Shown here: piece by piece, positions 1-5,796 of the stretch
Numbering within the stretch: position 1 is the stretch's first letter
Layout: each line of letters opens with the position of its first letter
Source: Clostridium sp. UBA4746
Lineage (GTDB): Bacteria; Bacillota; Clostridia; Clostridiales; Clostridiaceae
Assembly: GCA_002403785.1 (NCBI GenBank)
Contig: DHIM01000289.1
Span: 405-8,676, forward strand
Direction of reading: 5' to 3'
DNA: 8,272 nt
The notes under the pieces: generated by a model
What the model was told of the DNA's origin: nothing
What the model saw: the letters and a program-made list of their open reading frames with translations, nothing else
Databases searched by the model: none
Translations under genes and position numbers: made by a program

Positions 1-183
1 ATGAAAATAATTTACATTAAAGCCGCGAAAAAAATCACTTATAACATTCCTCTTTTAAAATCACAAGCCTTCAGATTAGGGTATACTGTAAAATCTCTAG
101 TATCATTTTTAAACTTATATTGATTTTTAAATTATCTCCTTTCATATGGCTTGTCCTTTATTGTATGTAGATGTATACAAATT

Positions 184-209
184 TGTTACAAAATATGTTA
201 CAAAATATG
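184..209. repeat. Short tandem repeat, two 12-bp copies
   Basis: The unit TGTTACAAAATA occurs twice back to back (184-195 and 196-207), followed by two more matching bases. It lies just beyond the stop of the broken hydrolase gene. Two copies in AT-rich DNA may be chance or replication slippage. No function is evident. Confidence 0.5.
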
Positions 210-214
210 CAAAT

Positions 215-658
215 TTATATACATACATTCGATTTTGTAATCGTGTAGCTATTCCCTCTCATGATATCTTCTAACTTTTTAATGTCAACATAAGCAGAGC
301 CACATTTATGGTCATATCCCGAGTTCTTCATATCTAATGGAATAAATATATTATTTCTCACGAAATTTTCATAGCTCATGTTGGATACTTTTTCAATAAT
401 ATAACCCAGAATAATATAATTGGAATTACTATATTCAAACTCTTCACCTGGCTTAAAGTTCGAAAGATTATTTTTAAATATATTTATCAATTGTTTAGGT
501 GTGAAGTAATCATCTTTACGTGAAGTCAGTTTATAAGTGCTAGGTGAATTATTGTATTTAACCAAAGCATCAATAATATTATTAGTAATACCCGAAAAAT
601 TGAATGAAAAGCAACATTTAAAATTCCCTGGGAAATCTTCTGAAGGAGCTTGCGATTC
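215..658 (-). pseudogene. Broken beta-lactamase-family serine hydrolase
   Basis: The protein resembles class C beta-lactamase/penicillin-binding-protein-like serine hydrolases. The clearest stretch runs FKPGEEFEYSNSNYIILGY, which contains the family's Tyr-x-Asn (YSN) active-site motif, and continues to a PLDMKNSGYDH segment matching the usual 'PLGM..TGYD' region. The frame is open from 658, after a TGA at 659-661, and includes SGITNN, which resembles the 'HTSGIPN' segment that lies between SxxK and YSN in this family. The first start-like codon in frame is a TTG at 565, without a ribosome binding site. The catalytic SxxK upstream is absent. The sequence jumps from GYDH to GSAYVDIKKLE, which suggests an internal deletion of a few dozen residues, and the protein then stops without the C-terminal third or its HxG motif. 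At about 147 codons it is under half the usual length (350 residues or more). It is almost certainly inactive. The family assignment is firm; the boundaries of the remnant are not. Confidence 0.75.
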
Positions 659-708
659 TCATTAGTTGATCTTTTATTAAATATACTTGTTCTAGTACAA
701 CTTCATAA

Positions 709-756
709 TAAGAAACGAGCCACATGCTTAATCTTAAGCATGTGGCTCGTTTCTTA
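709..756 (-). terminator. 22-bp perfect hairpin, probably bidirectional terminator
   Basis: The arms 709-730 and 735-756 are perfect reverse complements with a 4-base loop. The inner part is GC-rich (ACGAGCCACATGC). The outer part is A-rich on one side and T-rich on the other (GTTTCTTA), so the RNA from either strand ends in a U-rich tail. It lies 42 bases beyond the stop of the L,D-transpeptidase gene, where its terminator would be expected, and upstream of the broken hydrolase. Confidence 0.85.
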
Positions 757-797
757 CTTATATATGTACAAATAAAACACAATATAACGTTTAAGTT

Positions 798-1994
798 TTA
801 CATCTTTAACACTTCAGACATTGGTCCTTCAATTATTATAGGACTTTTAGAAGGCTTTAACCATTTTAAAGTGTTTATTACATTAGTCTGAGCTGTTGCA
901 GTACATCCTGCTGTTCCATGTCCTGCCCCCGACCATACATGAAAAAATATACCTGAACCTTTTCCTGATACTCTTTTAGCAGTGTTATAGTTTATTACAA
1001 AACCATAATTATATTGAGGAATATACATATTTTCAGCCGAATTCCATCTACCACTTACAGGGCCTTTTTGCCATGTATTATACAAAGGTGATTTAATATC
1101 ATCTACCCAAAAATCATTGGTGGTTGATATCCTATAGGTCATTGAAATTCCTGGATTTGCATATCTACCAAATGCTGTACCTAATGAAAAAACACCTATT
1201 GGAGAACGCCCATCACCTTCGACTTTATTGTAAATAAAGCCTTTATTACCTACATTACCAGCGAAAGAAGCTATTTGTCTCCATATTCCGTTAACGTTTT
1301 CAAATGTAGTAATTGTAGCATTTACGTTGCTATAACTGCTAGTAGTAACAACAATGGCTTGCTTCGCATTACCCTTATTTTTTATCTTATCTATCAATAA
1401 TTTAGACTGAGGTATTATTTTTATATACAGTGCACTTACATATCCTGTTTTAGCACCATAAGTTATCTTATAAAAATTATTTGCTTTTCCAAGTATATTA
1501 ACGTTAGTTCCACTTTTTAGATTTCCCTGTATAGAATAGTTTGTTCCAGCTCCTGTTCTTACACTTAAACTACTAGCTGTTGTTACCCCATACTGTGTTT
1601 TGTATACTACCGCAACTGGTTTAGCTGTTATTTTTACATATTGAGAACTTATATATCTTGTTTTACCACCGTAAGTTATCTTGTAAAAGTTATTTGTTTT
1701 TCCTATCATAACAACTTTTGTGCCTTTCTTCATATTTGCTACAGAAGAATATTTTGTTGCTGCTCCAGTTCTTACACTTAGGCTACTGGCTGTTGTTACT
1801 CCATACTGTGTTTGGTATACACCACCAAATACTTGTATATGTTGATCCACACTACTCGTATTACTTGTACAATTTATATAGTTAATACCTACTAAAGATA
1901 CCAACACCATACCCGTAATCGTAGTAGCTATAACTACCTTTGTTTTGAATAAACATTGCATAAATTGTGTTAAAAACTTAATATTCTTTTTCAG
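798..1994 (-). CDS. SH3b-repeat L,D-transpeptidase (YkuD-like) cell-wall protein
   Basis: This is a probable exported peptidoglycan-modifying enzyme that forms or edits L,D cross-links in the wall. Numbering is from the ATG at 1961. A hydrophobic signal or anchor segment lies at about residues 8-28. Two tandem bacterial SH3 (SH3b) domains follow at about 48-111 and 119-182, both with the SLSVRTGA..Y motif; they probably bind the wall. A catalytic domain covers about 200-380. It matches the L,D-transpeptidase group with an EGDGRSPIGVFSLG segment and an active-site region FFHVW...GHGTAGC, with His341 and the putative nucleophile Cys353. The usual SHGC motif is replaced by TAGC, as in the COG3786-like branch. 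The start is chosen at CTG 1994, 11 codons upstream of the ATG. An AAGGGGG ribosome binding site lies 7 bases before the CTG and gives a typical basic N-terminus (MKKNIKFL), while the ATG at 1961 has no such site. Full length would be 398 residues. The conservative alternative is 798-1961 with ATG. The gene ends before the hairpin at 709-756. Confidence 0.88.
   Translation of the reverse strand: MKKNIKFLTQFMQCLFKTKVVIATTITGMVLVSLVGINYINCTSNTSSVDQHIQVFGGVYQTQYGVTTASSLSVRTGAATKYSSVANMKKGTKVVMIGKTNNFYKITYGGKTRYISSQYVKITAKPVAVVYKTQYGVTTASSLSVRTGAGTNYSIQGNLKSGTNVNILGKANNFYKITYGAKTGYVSALYIKIIPQSKLLIDKIKNKGNAKQAIVVTTSSYSNVNATITTFENVNGIWRQIASFAGNVGNKGFIYNKVEGDGRSPIGVFSLGTAFGRYANPGISMTYRISTTNDFWVDDIKSPLYNTWQKGPVSGRWNSAENMYIPQYNYGFVINYNTAKRVSGKGSGIFFHVWSGAGHGTAGCTATAQTNVINTLKWLKPSKSPIIIEGPMSEVLKM
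1416..1607 (-). repeat. SH3b repeat copy 2
   Basis: This is the downstream copy of the in-gene duplication, offset by 213 bases from copy 1. By my count about 45 of 64 residues are identical. The first 20 residues differ at one position, and the DNA is also clearly similar there. It encodes the second SH3b domain. Confidence 0.8.
1629..1820 (-). repeat. SH3b repeat copy 1
   Basis: This is the upstream copy of the tandem SH3b duplication inside the L,D-transpeptidase gene. The strongest conservation is at its start (VYQTQYGVTTASSLSVRTGA) and in the NNFYKITYG segment. Such domain duplications are common in wall-binding proteins. Confidence 0.8.
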
Positions 1995-2001
1995 TTTAAT
2001 T

Positions 2002-2008
2002 CCCCCTT
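2002..2008 (-). promoter_or_regulatory. Ribosome binding site deciding a CTG start
   Basis: The minus strand reads AAGGGGG, then 7 bases, then CTG AAA AAG AAT. No ATG, GTG or TTG lies in frame at a suitable distance. The next in-frame ATG (1961) is preceded by AT-rich sequence with no Shine-Dalgarno match. The site therefore points to initiation at CTG 1994. Confidence 0.6.
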
Positions 2009-2027
2009 AAAATATACATTCATATTT

Positions 2028-2123
2028 TTATTTTACCTTAATTATGTAATAAAGACAACAGCCTGTCCTATTAAATTCCTCTTTATTAAAACTACCCTGC
2101 ATTAATTCATTTGTATATTTCAT
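2028..2123 (-). CDS. Possible 31-residue small protein, unknown
   Basis: An ATG reading frame of 31 codons begins MKYTNELMQG and ends GCCLYYIIKVK. A good ribosome binding site (GAAGGGTGA, 2131-2139) lies 7 bases before the ATG, and a promoter-like pair lies just upstream (2160-2189). The stop is 33 bases before the CTG start of the L,D-transpeptidase, so the two could share a transcript. The peptide is hydrophilic first, then has two adjacent cysteines and a short hydrophobic stretch. I recognise no family. It could be a real small gene, a leader, or the leftover start of a gene once controlled by the TPP riboswitch. Confidence 0.35.
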   Translation of the reverse strand: MKYTNELMQGSFNKEEFNRTGCCLYYIIKVK

Positions 2124-2159
2124 GATAAATTCACCCTTCATATTGTTATTATTTATGTT

Positions 2160-2189
2160 ATCATACAATCCTCAAATATTGAAATACAA
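2160..2189 (-). promoter_or_regulatory. Candidate sigma-A promoter for the small ORF and L,D-transpeptidase
   Basis: On the minus strand TTGTAT (2184-2189) and TATGAT (2160-2165) are separated by 18 bases. Each hexamer differs from consensus at one or two positions. Transcription would begin near 2153, a short distance before the ribosome binding site of the 31-codon frame. If real, it lets the L,D-transpeptidase be expressed independently of the upstream riboswitch. Confidence 0.4.
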
Positions 2190-2206
2190 TTTCTAAATAT
2201 AGTCGC

Positions 2207-2257
2207 CTACTTAACCTCTTCAATAGTTCTGCCATTAGATATTTCAAAGGTTTTCAC
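2207..2257 (-). other. Very short reading frame, possible gene remnant
   Basis: A GTG-started frame of 16 codons reads MKTFEISNGRTIEEVK and stops with TAG. It lies about 20 bases after the riboswitch terminator, where the first codons of the regulated gene would be expected. The frame also runs open upstream through the terminator to a TAA just beyond the aptamer. There is no clear ribosome binding site. It could be the degenerate start of a lost gene or simple chance. The DNA around the GTG can fold as AAGGT-GAAA-ACCTT. Confidence 0.15.
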
Positions 2258-2274
2258 CTTATAAAGGTTATTAG

Positions 2275-2306
2275 AAACAAAAAATGCAAGCCCCAAAAGA
2301 GCTTGC
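2275..2306 (-). terminator. Intrinsic terminator of the TPP riboswitch
   Basis: On the minus strand GCAAGCTC pairs with GGGCTTGC (8 bp, one G-U, 5-base loop; stem 2286-2306), followed by ATTTTTTGTTT. It starts about 20 bases after the aptamer, the usual layout of the expression platform of a transcription-terminating TPP riboswitch. Binding of TPP would favour this hairpin and stop transcription. The alternative antiterminator pairing was not worked out. Confidence 0.85.
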
Positions 2307-2326
2307 AACAAAAAACATTGTTAGTA

Positions 2327-2417
2327 AAACTCCCTACGTTGGAATTACCCAAATCAGGTTATGAGGGTCAGAGACAATATCTCTTTCTCAGCTCATTATT
2401 ACGAGCTCCCCTTGTTT
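2327..2417 (-). promoter_or_regulatory. TPP (thiamine pyrophosphate) riboswitch aptamer
   Basis: The minus strand carries the conserved TPP aptamer elements in order: GGGG (2408-2411), a P3 hairpin GCTC..GAGC, CTGAGA (2386-2391), an AGAGA/TCTCT hairpin, GACCCT, ACCTGAT (near 2353-2359), a TTGG..CCAA stem with GGGTAATTCC, and CGTAGGGAGT. AGGGG pairs with CCCT to form P2, and the flanking AAAC and GTTT close P1. These are the diagnostic THI-box sequences. The aptamer has its own promoter upstream and terminator downstream. The odd point is what follows: no thiamine biosynthesis or transport gene, only short reading frames and then an L,D-transpeptidase. Confidence 0.95.
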
Positions 2418-2442
2418 ATTTTATCTAATTATCATTGCATTG

Positions 2443-2471
2443 ATTATACGACTAAAATAATTCTATGTAAA
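2443..2471 (-). promoter_or_regulatory. Near-consensus sigma-A promoter of the riboswitch transcript
   Basis: TTTACA (2466-2471) and a perfect TATAAT (2443-2448) are separated by exactly 17 bases on the minus strand. The start point would be near 2436, about 20 bases before the aptamer. This is the best promoter in the window. Confidence 0.8.
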
Positions 2472-2523
2472 GTATTTCAGTCATAAAATCAACTATTGTG
2501 TCGATTGCAGTATAAAATGTATC

Positions 2524-2551
2524 TAAACAAATTGTGTTCGCAATTTGTTTA
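2524..2551 (-). terminator. 11-bp inverted repeat, possible rbsK terminator
   Basis: TAAACAAATTG (2524-2534) and CAATTTGTTTA (2541-2551) are perfect reverse complements around a 6-base loop. The hairpin lies about 150 bases past the rbsK stop. On the minus strand it is followed by GATACATTTTAT, which is T-rich but not a clean T run. It could end the ribose transcript before the riboswitch promoter. A regulatory or mobile-element end is not excluded. Confidence 0.4.
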
Positions 2552-2743
2552 TGTCTCCTGGGGAATTTTACGAAGAATCCCATGACTGAGATTGCTACTT
2601 TAATGTGGGGGATATTTCAATTGCTTCTTATGTCTTTGAAAAGTAAGAATGGTCCAAATAAAATTCTTATGATAGGTAGCGCTATCGGTATTGGCATTTC
2701 TATAAATTATCTTTATAAACCTTTAGAACATCCTCTAAATTAG
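2534..2743 (+). pseudogene. Possible fragment of a membrane protein
   Basis: A plus-strand frame of 69 codons from a GTG has two hydrophobic segments (around IATLMWGIFQLLLMSL and ILMIGSAIGIGISI) joined by a polar loop SKNGPNK, and ends YLYKPLEHPLN. This looks more like real protein than most random frames here. However, the GTG has no ribosome binding site and sits inside the inverted repeat at 2524-2551, and the last 44 bases overlap the end of rbsK on the other strand. No internal ATG has a convincing site either. It could be the tail of a lost membrane-protein gene or a chance frame. No family was recognised. Confidence 0.25.
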
Positions 2744-3638
2744 GTAAAGACGACTGAGCCCCTTCCTTTTGCACAACTATTGACGACACCTTATTTGCAA
2801 ATTTCATCACCCTCTCAATTGATTCAAAATTTATAATTTCCTCGTTCACTAATCTACTTGCTAAAGCTCCTATAAAACTGTCTCCGGCAGCTGTTGTATC
2901 TATAGACTTTACCTTATATGCGGGCACTATACTAAATTCATGATCTGAAGTAAGGGCTGCACCCTTTTCTCCTAAAGTCATAATTACAAATTTTACTCCA
3001 CCATTTATAAACTTTTTAGAAGCTCTTATTATACTATCATTATCACCTATTTCAACATTTGTGATTTCAAAAGCCTCAGTTTCATTTGGAACTATTATAT
3101 CTGTTAATCTTAATAACTCATCTGGTATTTGTTTTGCAGGAGCAGGATTTAGTAATGTTATTACGCCATTCTCTTTAGCAATTTTAAAGGCTTCTATTGT
3201 AGATTTTATAGGTGTTTCAAATTGAGATACTAAAATTTTAGATTTAATTATACTTTCTCTTGCCTCAATTATTGCATTCCTATCAACATCCATATTAGCC
3301 CCTGGCACCACTATAATAGAATTGCAACCATTATCATCAACTGTTATAATAGCCATACCAGTAGACGAATCTTTAATAAATTTTATATTACTTATATCTA
3401 CCTCATTTTCCTGGAGTGACTTTACTATTTGTATACCATTTTCATCATTTCCAACCCCACCAATGAACGCAACATCCGCACCTAAGAGTTTTGCTGCCAA
3501 TGCTTGATTAGCACCTTTCCCACCAAAAGCTTTTTTATATCCCTTTGATAAAATAGTTTCACCTGGCTTTACCATCCTGTCCACTCTCAAAGTTAAATCT
3601 ATATTTATACTTCCTAAAACACAAATATTCTTTTTCAT
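2700..3638 (-). CDS. rbsK: Ribokinase
   Basis: This PfkB-family cytoplasmic kinase phosphorylates ribose to ribose 5-phosphate with ATP, the first committed step after uptake. The 312 residues match normal ribokinase length. The N-terminal signature GSINIDLTLRVD (9-20) is followed by the sugar-binding GGKGANQA (39-46) and GGVGND (60-65), then the NETE motif (186-189), and DTTAAGDSF (247-255) with the anion hole and catalytic base Asp253. The ATG at 3638 is preferred because AAGG lies 7 bases before it; a GTG one codon earlier (3641) leaves too little room. It is the last gene of the ribose cluster, 168 bases after rbsB, with a hairpin in between, so it may be transcribed by partial read-through or processed separately. 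Its ATG overlaps the TGA of a 14-codon frame (3638-3682). It ends just short of a convergent reading frame. Confidence 0.95.
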   Translation of the reverse strand: MKKNICVLGSINIDLTLRVDRMVKPGETILSKGYKKAFGGKGANQALAAKLLGADVAFIGGVGNDENGIQIVKSLQENEVDISNIKFIKDSSTGMAIITVDDNGCNSIIVVPGANMDVDRNAIIEARESIIKSKILVSQFETPIKSTIEAFKIAKENGVITLLNPAPAKQIPDELLRLTDIIVPNETEAFEITNVEIGDNDSIIRASKKFINGGVKFVIMTLGEKGAALTSDHEFSIVPAYKVKSIDTTAAGDSFIGALASRLVNEEIINFESIERVMKFANKVSSIVVQKEGAQSSLPNLEDVLKVYKDNL

Positions 3639-3682
3639 CACTTCACCTTGTATAATAAAAACATAAGAATTCTATCATACAT
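3638..3682 (-). other. 14-codon reading frame coupled to the rbsK start
   Basis: ATG at 3682 opens MYDRILMFLLYKVK and stops at TGA, which shares its A with the rbsK ATG (TGATG). An AAAGG lies 3 bases before the ATG, which is short for a ribosome binding site. The rbsK ribosome binding site sits inside the last codons. Such an arrangement can couple translation of the second gene to the first, but one frame this short can arise by chance. Confidence 0.2.
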
Positions 3683-3730
3683 TTTCCTTTCTTTAAAATT
3701 TATGTCTTTTTATTATTATATTTCTAAAAC

Positions 3731-3761
3731 TAACTCCTATATTTTTAAAATATAGGAGTTA
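3731..3761 (-). terminator. 15-bp hairpin between rbsB and rbsK
   Basis: The arms 3731-3745 and 3747-3761 are perfect complements (TAACTCCTATATTTT and its reverse complement), with the central base and innermost pairs forming the loop. It begins 46 bases past the rbsB stop. On the minus strand the tail is GTTTTAG, a weak U-tract. It could be an inefficient terminator that lowers rbsK relative to the transporter, or a 3'-protecting stem that stabilises the rbsB message. It contains AGGAG, but no suitable start codon follows. Confidence 0.6.
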
Positions 3762-3806
3762 ATAAATATACTGTATATAAATCTTGTTACTTGATTTATA
3801 TTTATA

Positions 3807-4712
3807 TTATTTTATGAAAACTTTTACTGGTATCTTTATATCTTTCTCTACGGTTTTACCTTTAATAACTTTATCAGCATTTACAATAGCCATATCTGAA
3901 ATTCCACCTGGTTGTTGTGCAATTGTAGCTGTTATGTCTCCACTCTTTACTAATGCTTTAGCATCAGCATCTCCATCAAATCCTACAACGACTTTCTTTT
4001 CTTTGCCTTTTAATGCTTTAGATACTCCCACTACCATTTCATCATTTTGAGCAAACACAGCATCAAATTTAGGTGTAGATTGCATTATATTTTGCATAAC
4101 ATCCAAAGCTTTTTGTCTATCAAAGTTTGCTGATTGGCTTGCAATAATTTTCATTTTAGGATATTTTGCGATTCCTTTTCTAAATCCATTTCCTCTATCT
4201 CGAGTAGCTGAAGCCCCTGGTATTCCTTCAATTTGAACTATAGTTCCTTTTTCGCCTAATTGTTTAGCAATAAAATCAGCTGCCATTTCTCCACCCTTAA
4301 CATTATCAGAAGTTATTTGACAAACAGTATTACCTGAGTTAGCTTTCCTATCTACAGTTATAACTGGTATTTTACTTTTATTTGCTGCCTTAACTGCATT
4401 CCCAACTGCATCACTATCTGTTGGATTTATTATTATTGCTAAAACCCCTTGTTGTATAAGATCATCTACATTAGATCTTTCTTTACTCGCATCGTTATTT
4501 GAATCAACAACTACTAAATCATAGCCTAGCGCTTTAGACTTTATAACTGCTTCGTCTCTCATTTTTACAAAGTATGGATTATTTAAAGTTGATACTACCA
4601 TTCCTATTTTCTTTTTTTCCACTGTACTTTTACTACCACATCCTGATAGAGCAGTAATTACAAGCACTCCAGTTACCATAAGTGATAAAATTTTTACACG
4701 ATTTCTTTTCAT
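3807..4712 (-). CDS. rbsB: Ribose-binding lipoprotein of the ribose ABC transporter
   Basis: This extracytoplasmic receptor captures ribose and delivers it to RbsC. The 301 residues begin with a lipoprotein signal: basic KRNR, a hydrophobic core, then the lipobox LSGC with Cys25 as the acylated residue. This is expected for a Gram-positive binding protein. The mature part aligns closely with E. coli RbsB as I remember it, including STLNNPYF, NPTDSDAVGNAVK and FAQNDEM. Ligand-contact positions are kept: Asn45, Tyr47 (Phe in E. coli), Phe48, Asn96, Asp121-Arg122, Arg173, Phe197, Asn223, Asp246 and Gln266. This supports ribose rather than another sugar. The ATG at 4712 is preceded by AAAGGGG 10 bases upstream. 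It lies 52 bases after rbsC and is followed by the hairpin at 3731-3761. Confidence 0.96.
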   Translation of the reverse strand: MKRNRVKILSLMVTGVLVITALSGCGSKSTVEKKKIGMVVSTLNNPYFVKMRDEAVIKSKALGYDLVVVDSNNDASKERSNVDDLIQQGVLAIIINPTDSDAVGNAVKAANKSKIPVITVDRKANSGNTVCQITSDNVKGGEMAADFIAKQLGEKGTIVQIEGIPGASATRDRGNGFRKGIAKYPKMKIIASQSANFDRQKALDVMQNIMQSTPKFDAVFAQNDEMVVGVSKALKGKEKKVVVGFDGDADAKALVKSGDITATIAQQPGGISDMAIVNADKVIKGKTVEKDIKIPVKVFIK

Positions 4713-4764
4713 AATTAATAGTCCCCTTTAAATTTATTTATTGTTACCATATAAACTTTATAAT

Positions 4765-5745
4765 TTATGCCATTTTTCTATCTGCTAAAACAGCTAGTAA
4801 TATTACTATTCCTTTTGCTATAGATTGATAGAATGCTGATACATCCATTAAATTTAGTCCATTGCTTAATACTCCTATTATCAATGCACCAAGTATTGTT
4901 CCAACAATAGTTCCTTCTCCGCCAGAAAGACTGGTACCACCAAGAACAACTGCAGCAATAGCATCTAATTCAAATCCTGTTCCAGCACTTGGAGATGCTG
5001 AACCTATTCTACTTGTCACAATAATCCCAGCTAAAGCCGCTGCAATCCCTGACAAAACATAAACTAAACATTTGATTTTATCTGTATTTATACCTGATAA
5101 TCTAGATGACTCTTCATTTCCGCCAACTGCATACACATATCTGCCATATCTCGTTTGAGTAAGCACATACCAAGCAGCTAAAAACACAACCAATATTATA
5201 ATAATTGGCAAAGGTATTCCAAATAAATCTCCACTACCGATATTTAAGAAATTTGTATCCATTACAGATATTGGATTTCCATTAGTATAAACATAAGTTA
5301 CTCCTCTAAATATAGTCATAGTAGCAAGTGTCGCAATAAAAGCTTGAATTCTGCCTTTTGATACTACTAATCCATTTATAAATCCGATTACTGCTCCAAT
5401 TACTAATGTCATAACAATAGCTAAAATGATGTTTAAACCACTACTAATTAATGTAGCTGCAACCGCTCCTGAAATTGCAAGAATAGAACCAACTGATAAA
5501 TCTATTCCTCCAGTTAATATTACGAAACACATACCTACAGCAATTATTGCATTAACCGAAACTTGAGTAAGAATATTAGTCATATTAGAAACAGTTAAAA
5601 ATCTTGGTGATATGAAGGATATAATTATACAAAGTATTAATAATGCTACTAAAGATTTATTTTTTATAAGTAAATTTTTTATGTTTTTTTCACTCGTATT
5701 ATTTGAATTAATTTTTAAAGATGGTTTTTTTATATTATTTCCCAT
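4765..5745 (-). CDS. rbsC: Ribose ABC transporter permease
   Basis: This integral membrane subunit forms the ribose channel, presumably as a dimer, and works with RbsA and RbsB. The 326 residues match the usual length plus a polar N-terminal tail of about 28 residues (Asn- and Lys-rich). Several strongly hydrophobic segments follow (about 31-47, 64-79, 88-101, 105-126, 135-150, 178-195, 226-244, 280-297, 310-321). Family hallmarks are LTGGIDLSVGS (77-87), GGNEESSRLSGI (208-219) and GGTSLSGGEGT (269-279). The only in-frame start is ATG 5745. Its AAGGAG lies 13 bases upstream, longer than usual. A closer out-of-frame ATG at 5755 opens only six codons. It lies 51 bases after rbsA and 52 before rbsB. 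Confidence 0.95.
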   Translation of the reverse strand: MGNNIKKPSLKINSNNTSEKNIKNLLIKNKSLVALLILCIIISFISPRFLTVSNMTNILTQVSVNAIIAVGMCFVILTGGIDLSVGSILAISGAVAATLISSGLNIILAIVMTLVIGAVIGFINGLVVSKGRIQAFIATLATMTIFRGVTYVYTNGNPISVMDTNFLNIGSGDLFGIPLPIIIILVVFLAAWYVLTQTRYGRYVYAVGGNEESSRLSGINTDKIKCLVYVLSGIAAALAGIIVTSRIGSASPSAGTGFELDAIAAVVLGGTSLSGGEGTIVGTILGALIIGVLSNGLNLMDVSAFYQSIAKGIVILLAVLADRKMA

Positions 5746-5796
5746 AGTAATTCATACACTCCTTTATAACTTATACTAGAATTATAGATTATAAAA

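Noticed and set aside
1..123. Plus-strand ATG frame of 40 codons at the window edge
   Set aside because: The upstream sequence is outside the window, no family resemblance is seen, and the region is AT-rich. It cannot be supported as a gene.
184..209. Possible start of a CRISPR-like or iteron array
   Set aside because: There are only two adjacent 12-bp copies, no spacers and no further copies nearby.
2524..2551. Inverted repeat as an insertion-sequence end
   Set aside because: The two arms are a compact hairpin; no transposase, second distant arm or target duplication was found.
3322..3507. Plus-strand open frame inside rbsK
   Set aside because: It is fully antisense to a conserved part of ribokinase, with no ribosome binding site; its openness follows from the codons of the real gene.
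3784..4050. Plus-strand open frame opposite the end of rbsB
   Set aside because: It is antisense to well-conserved RbsB residues and its Ser/Thr/Pro-rich composition is typical of a reverse-strand shadow.
4862..5062. Plus-strand open frame inside rbsC
   Set aside because: It is antisense to the conserved GGTSLSGGEGT region of the permease; Pro/Ala/Thr bias marks a shadow.
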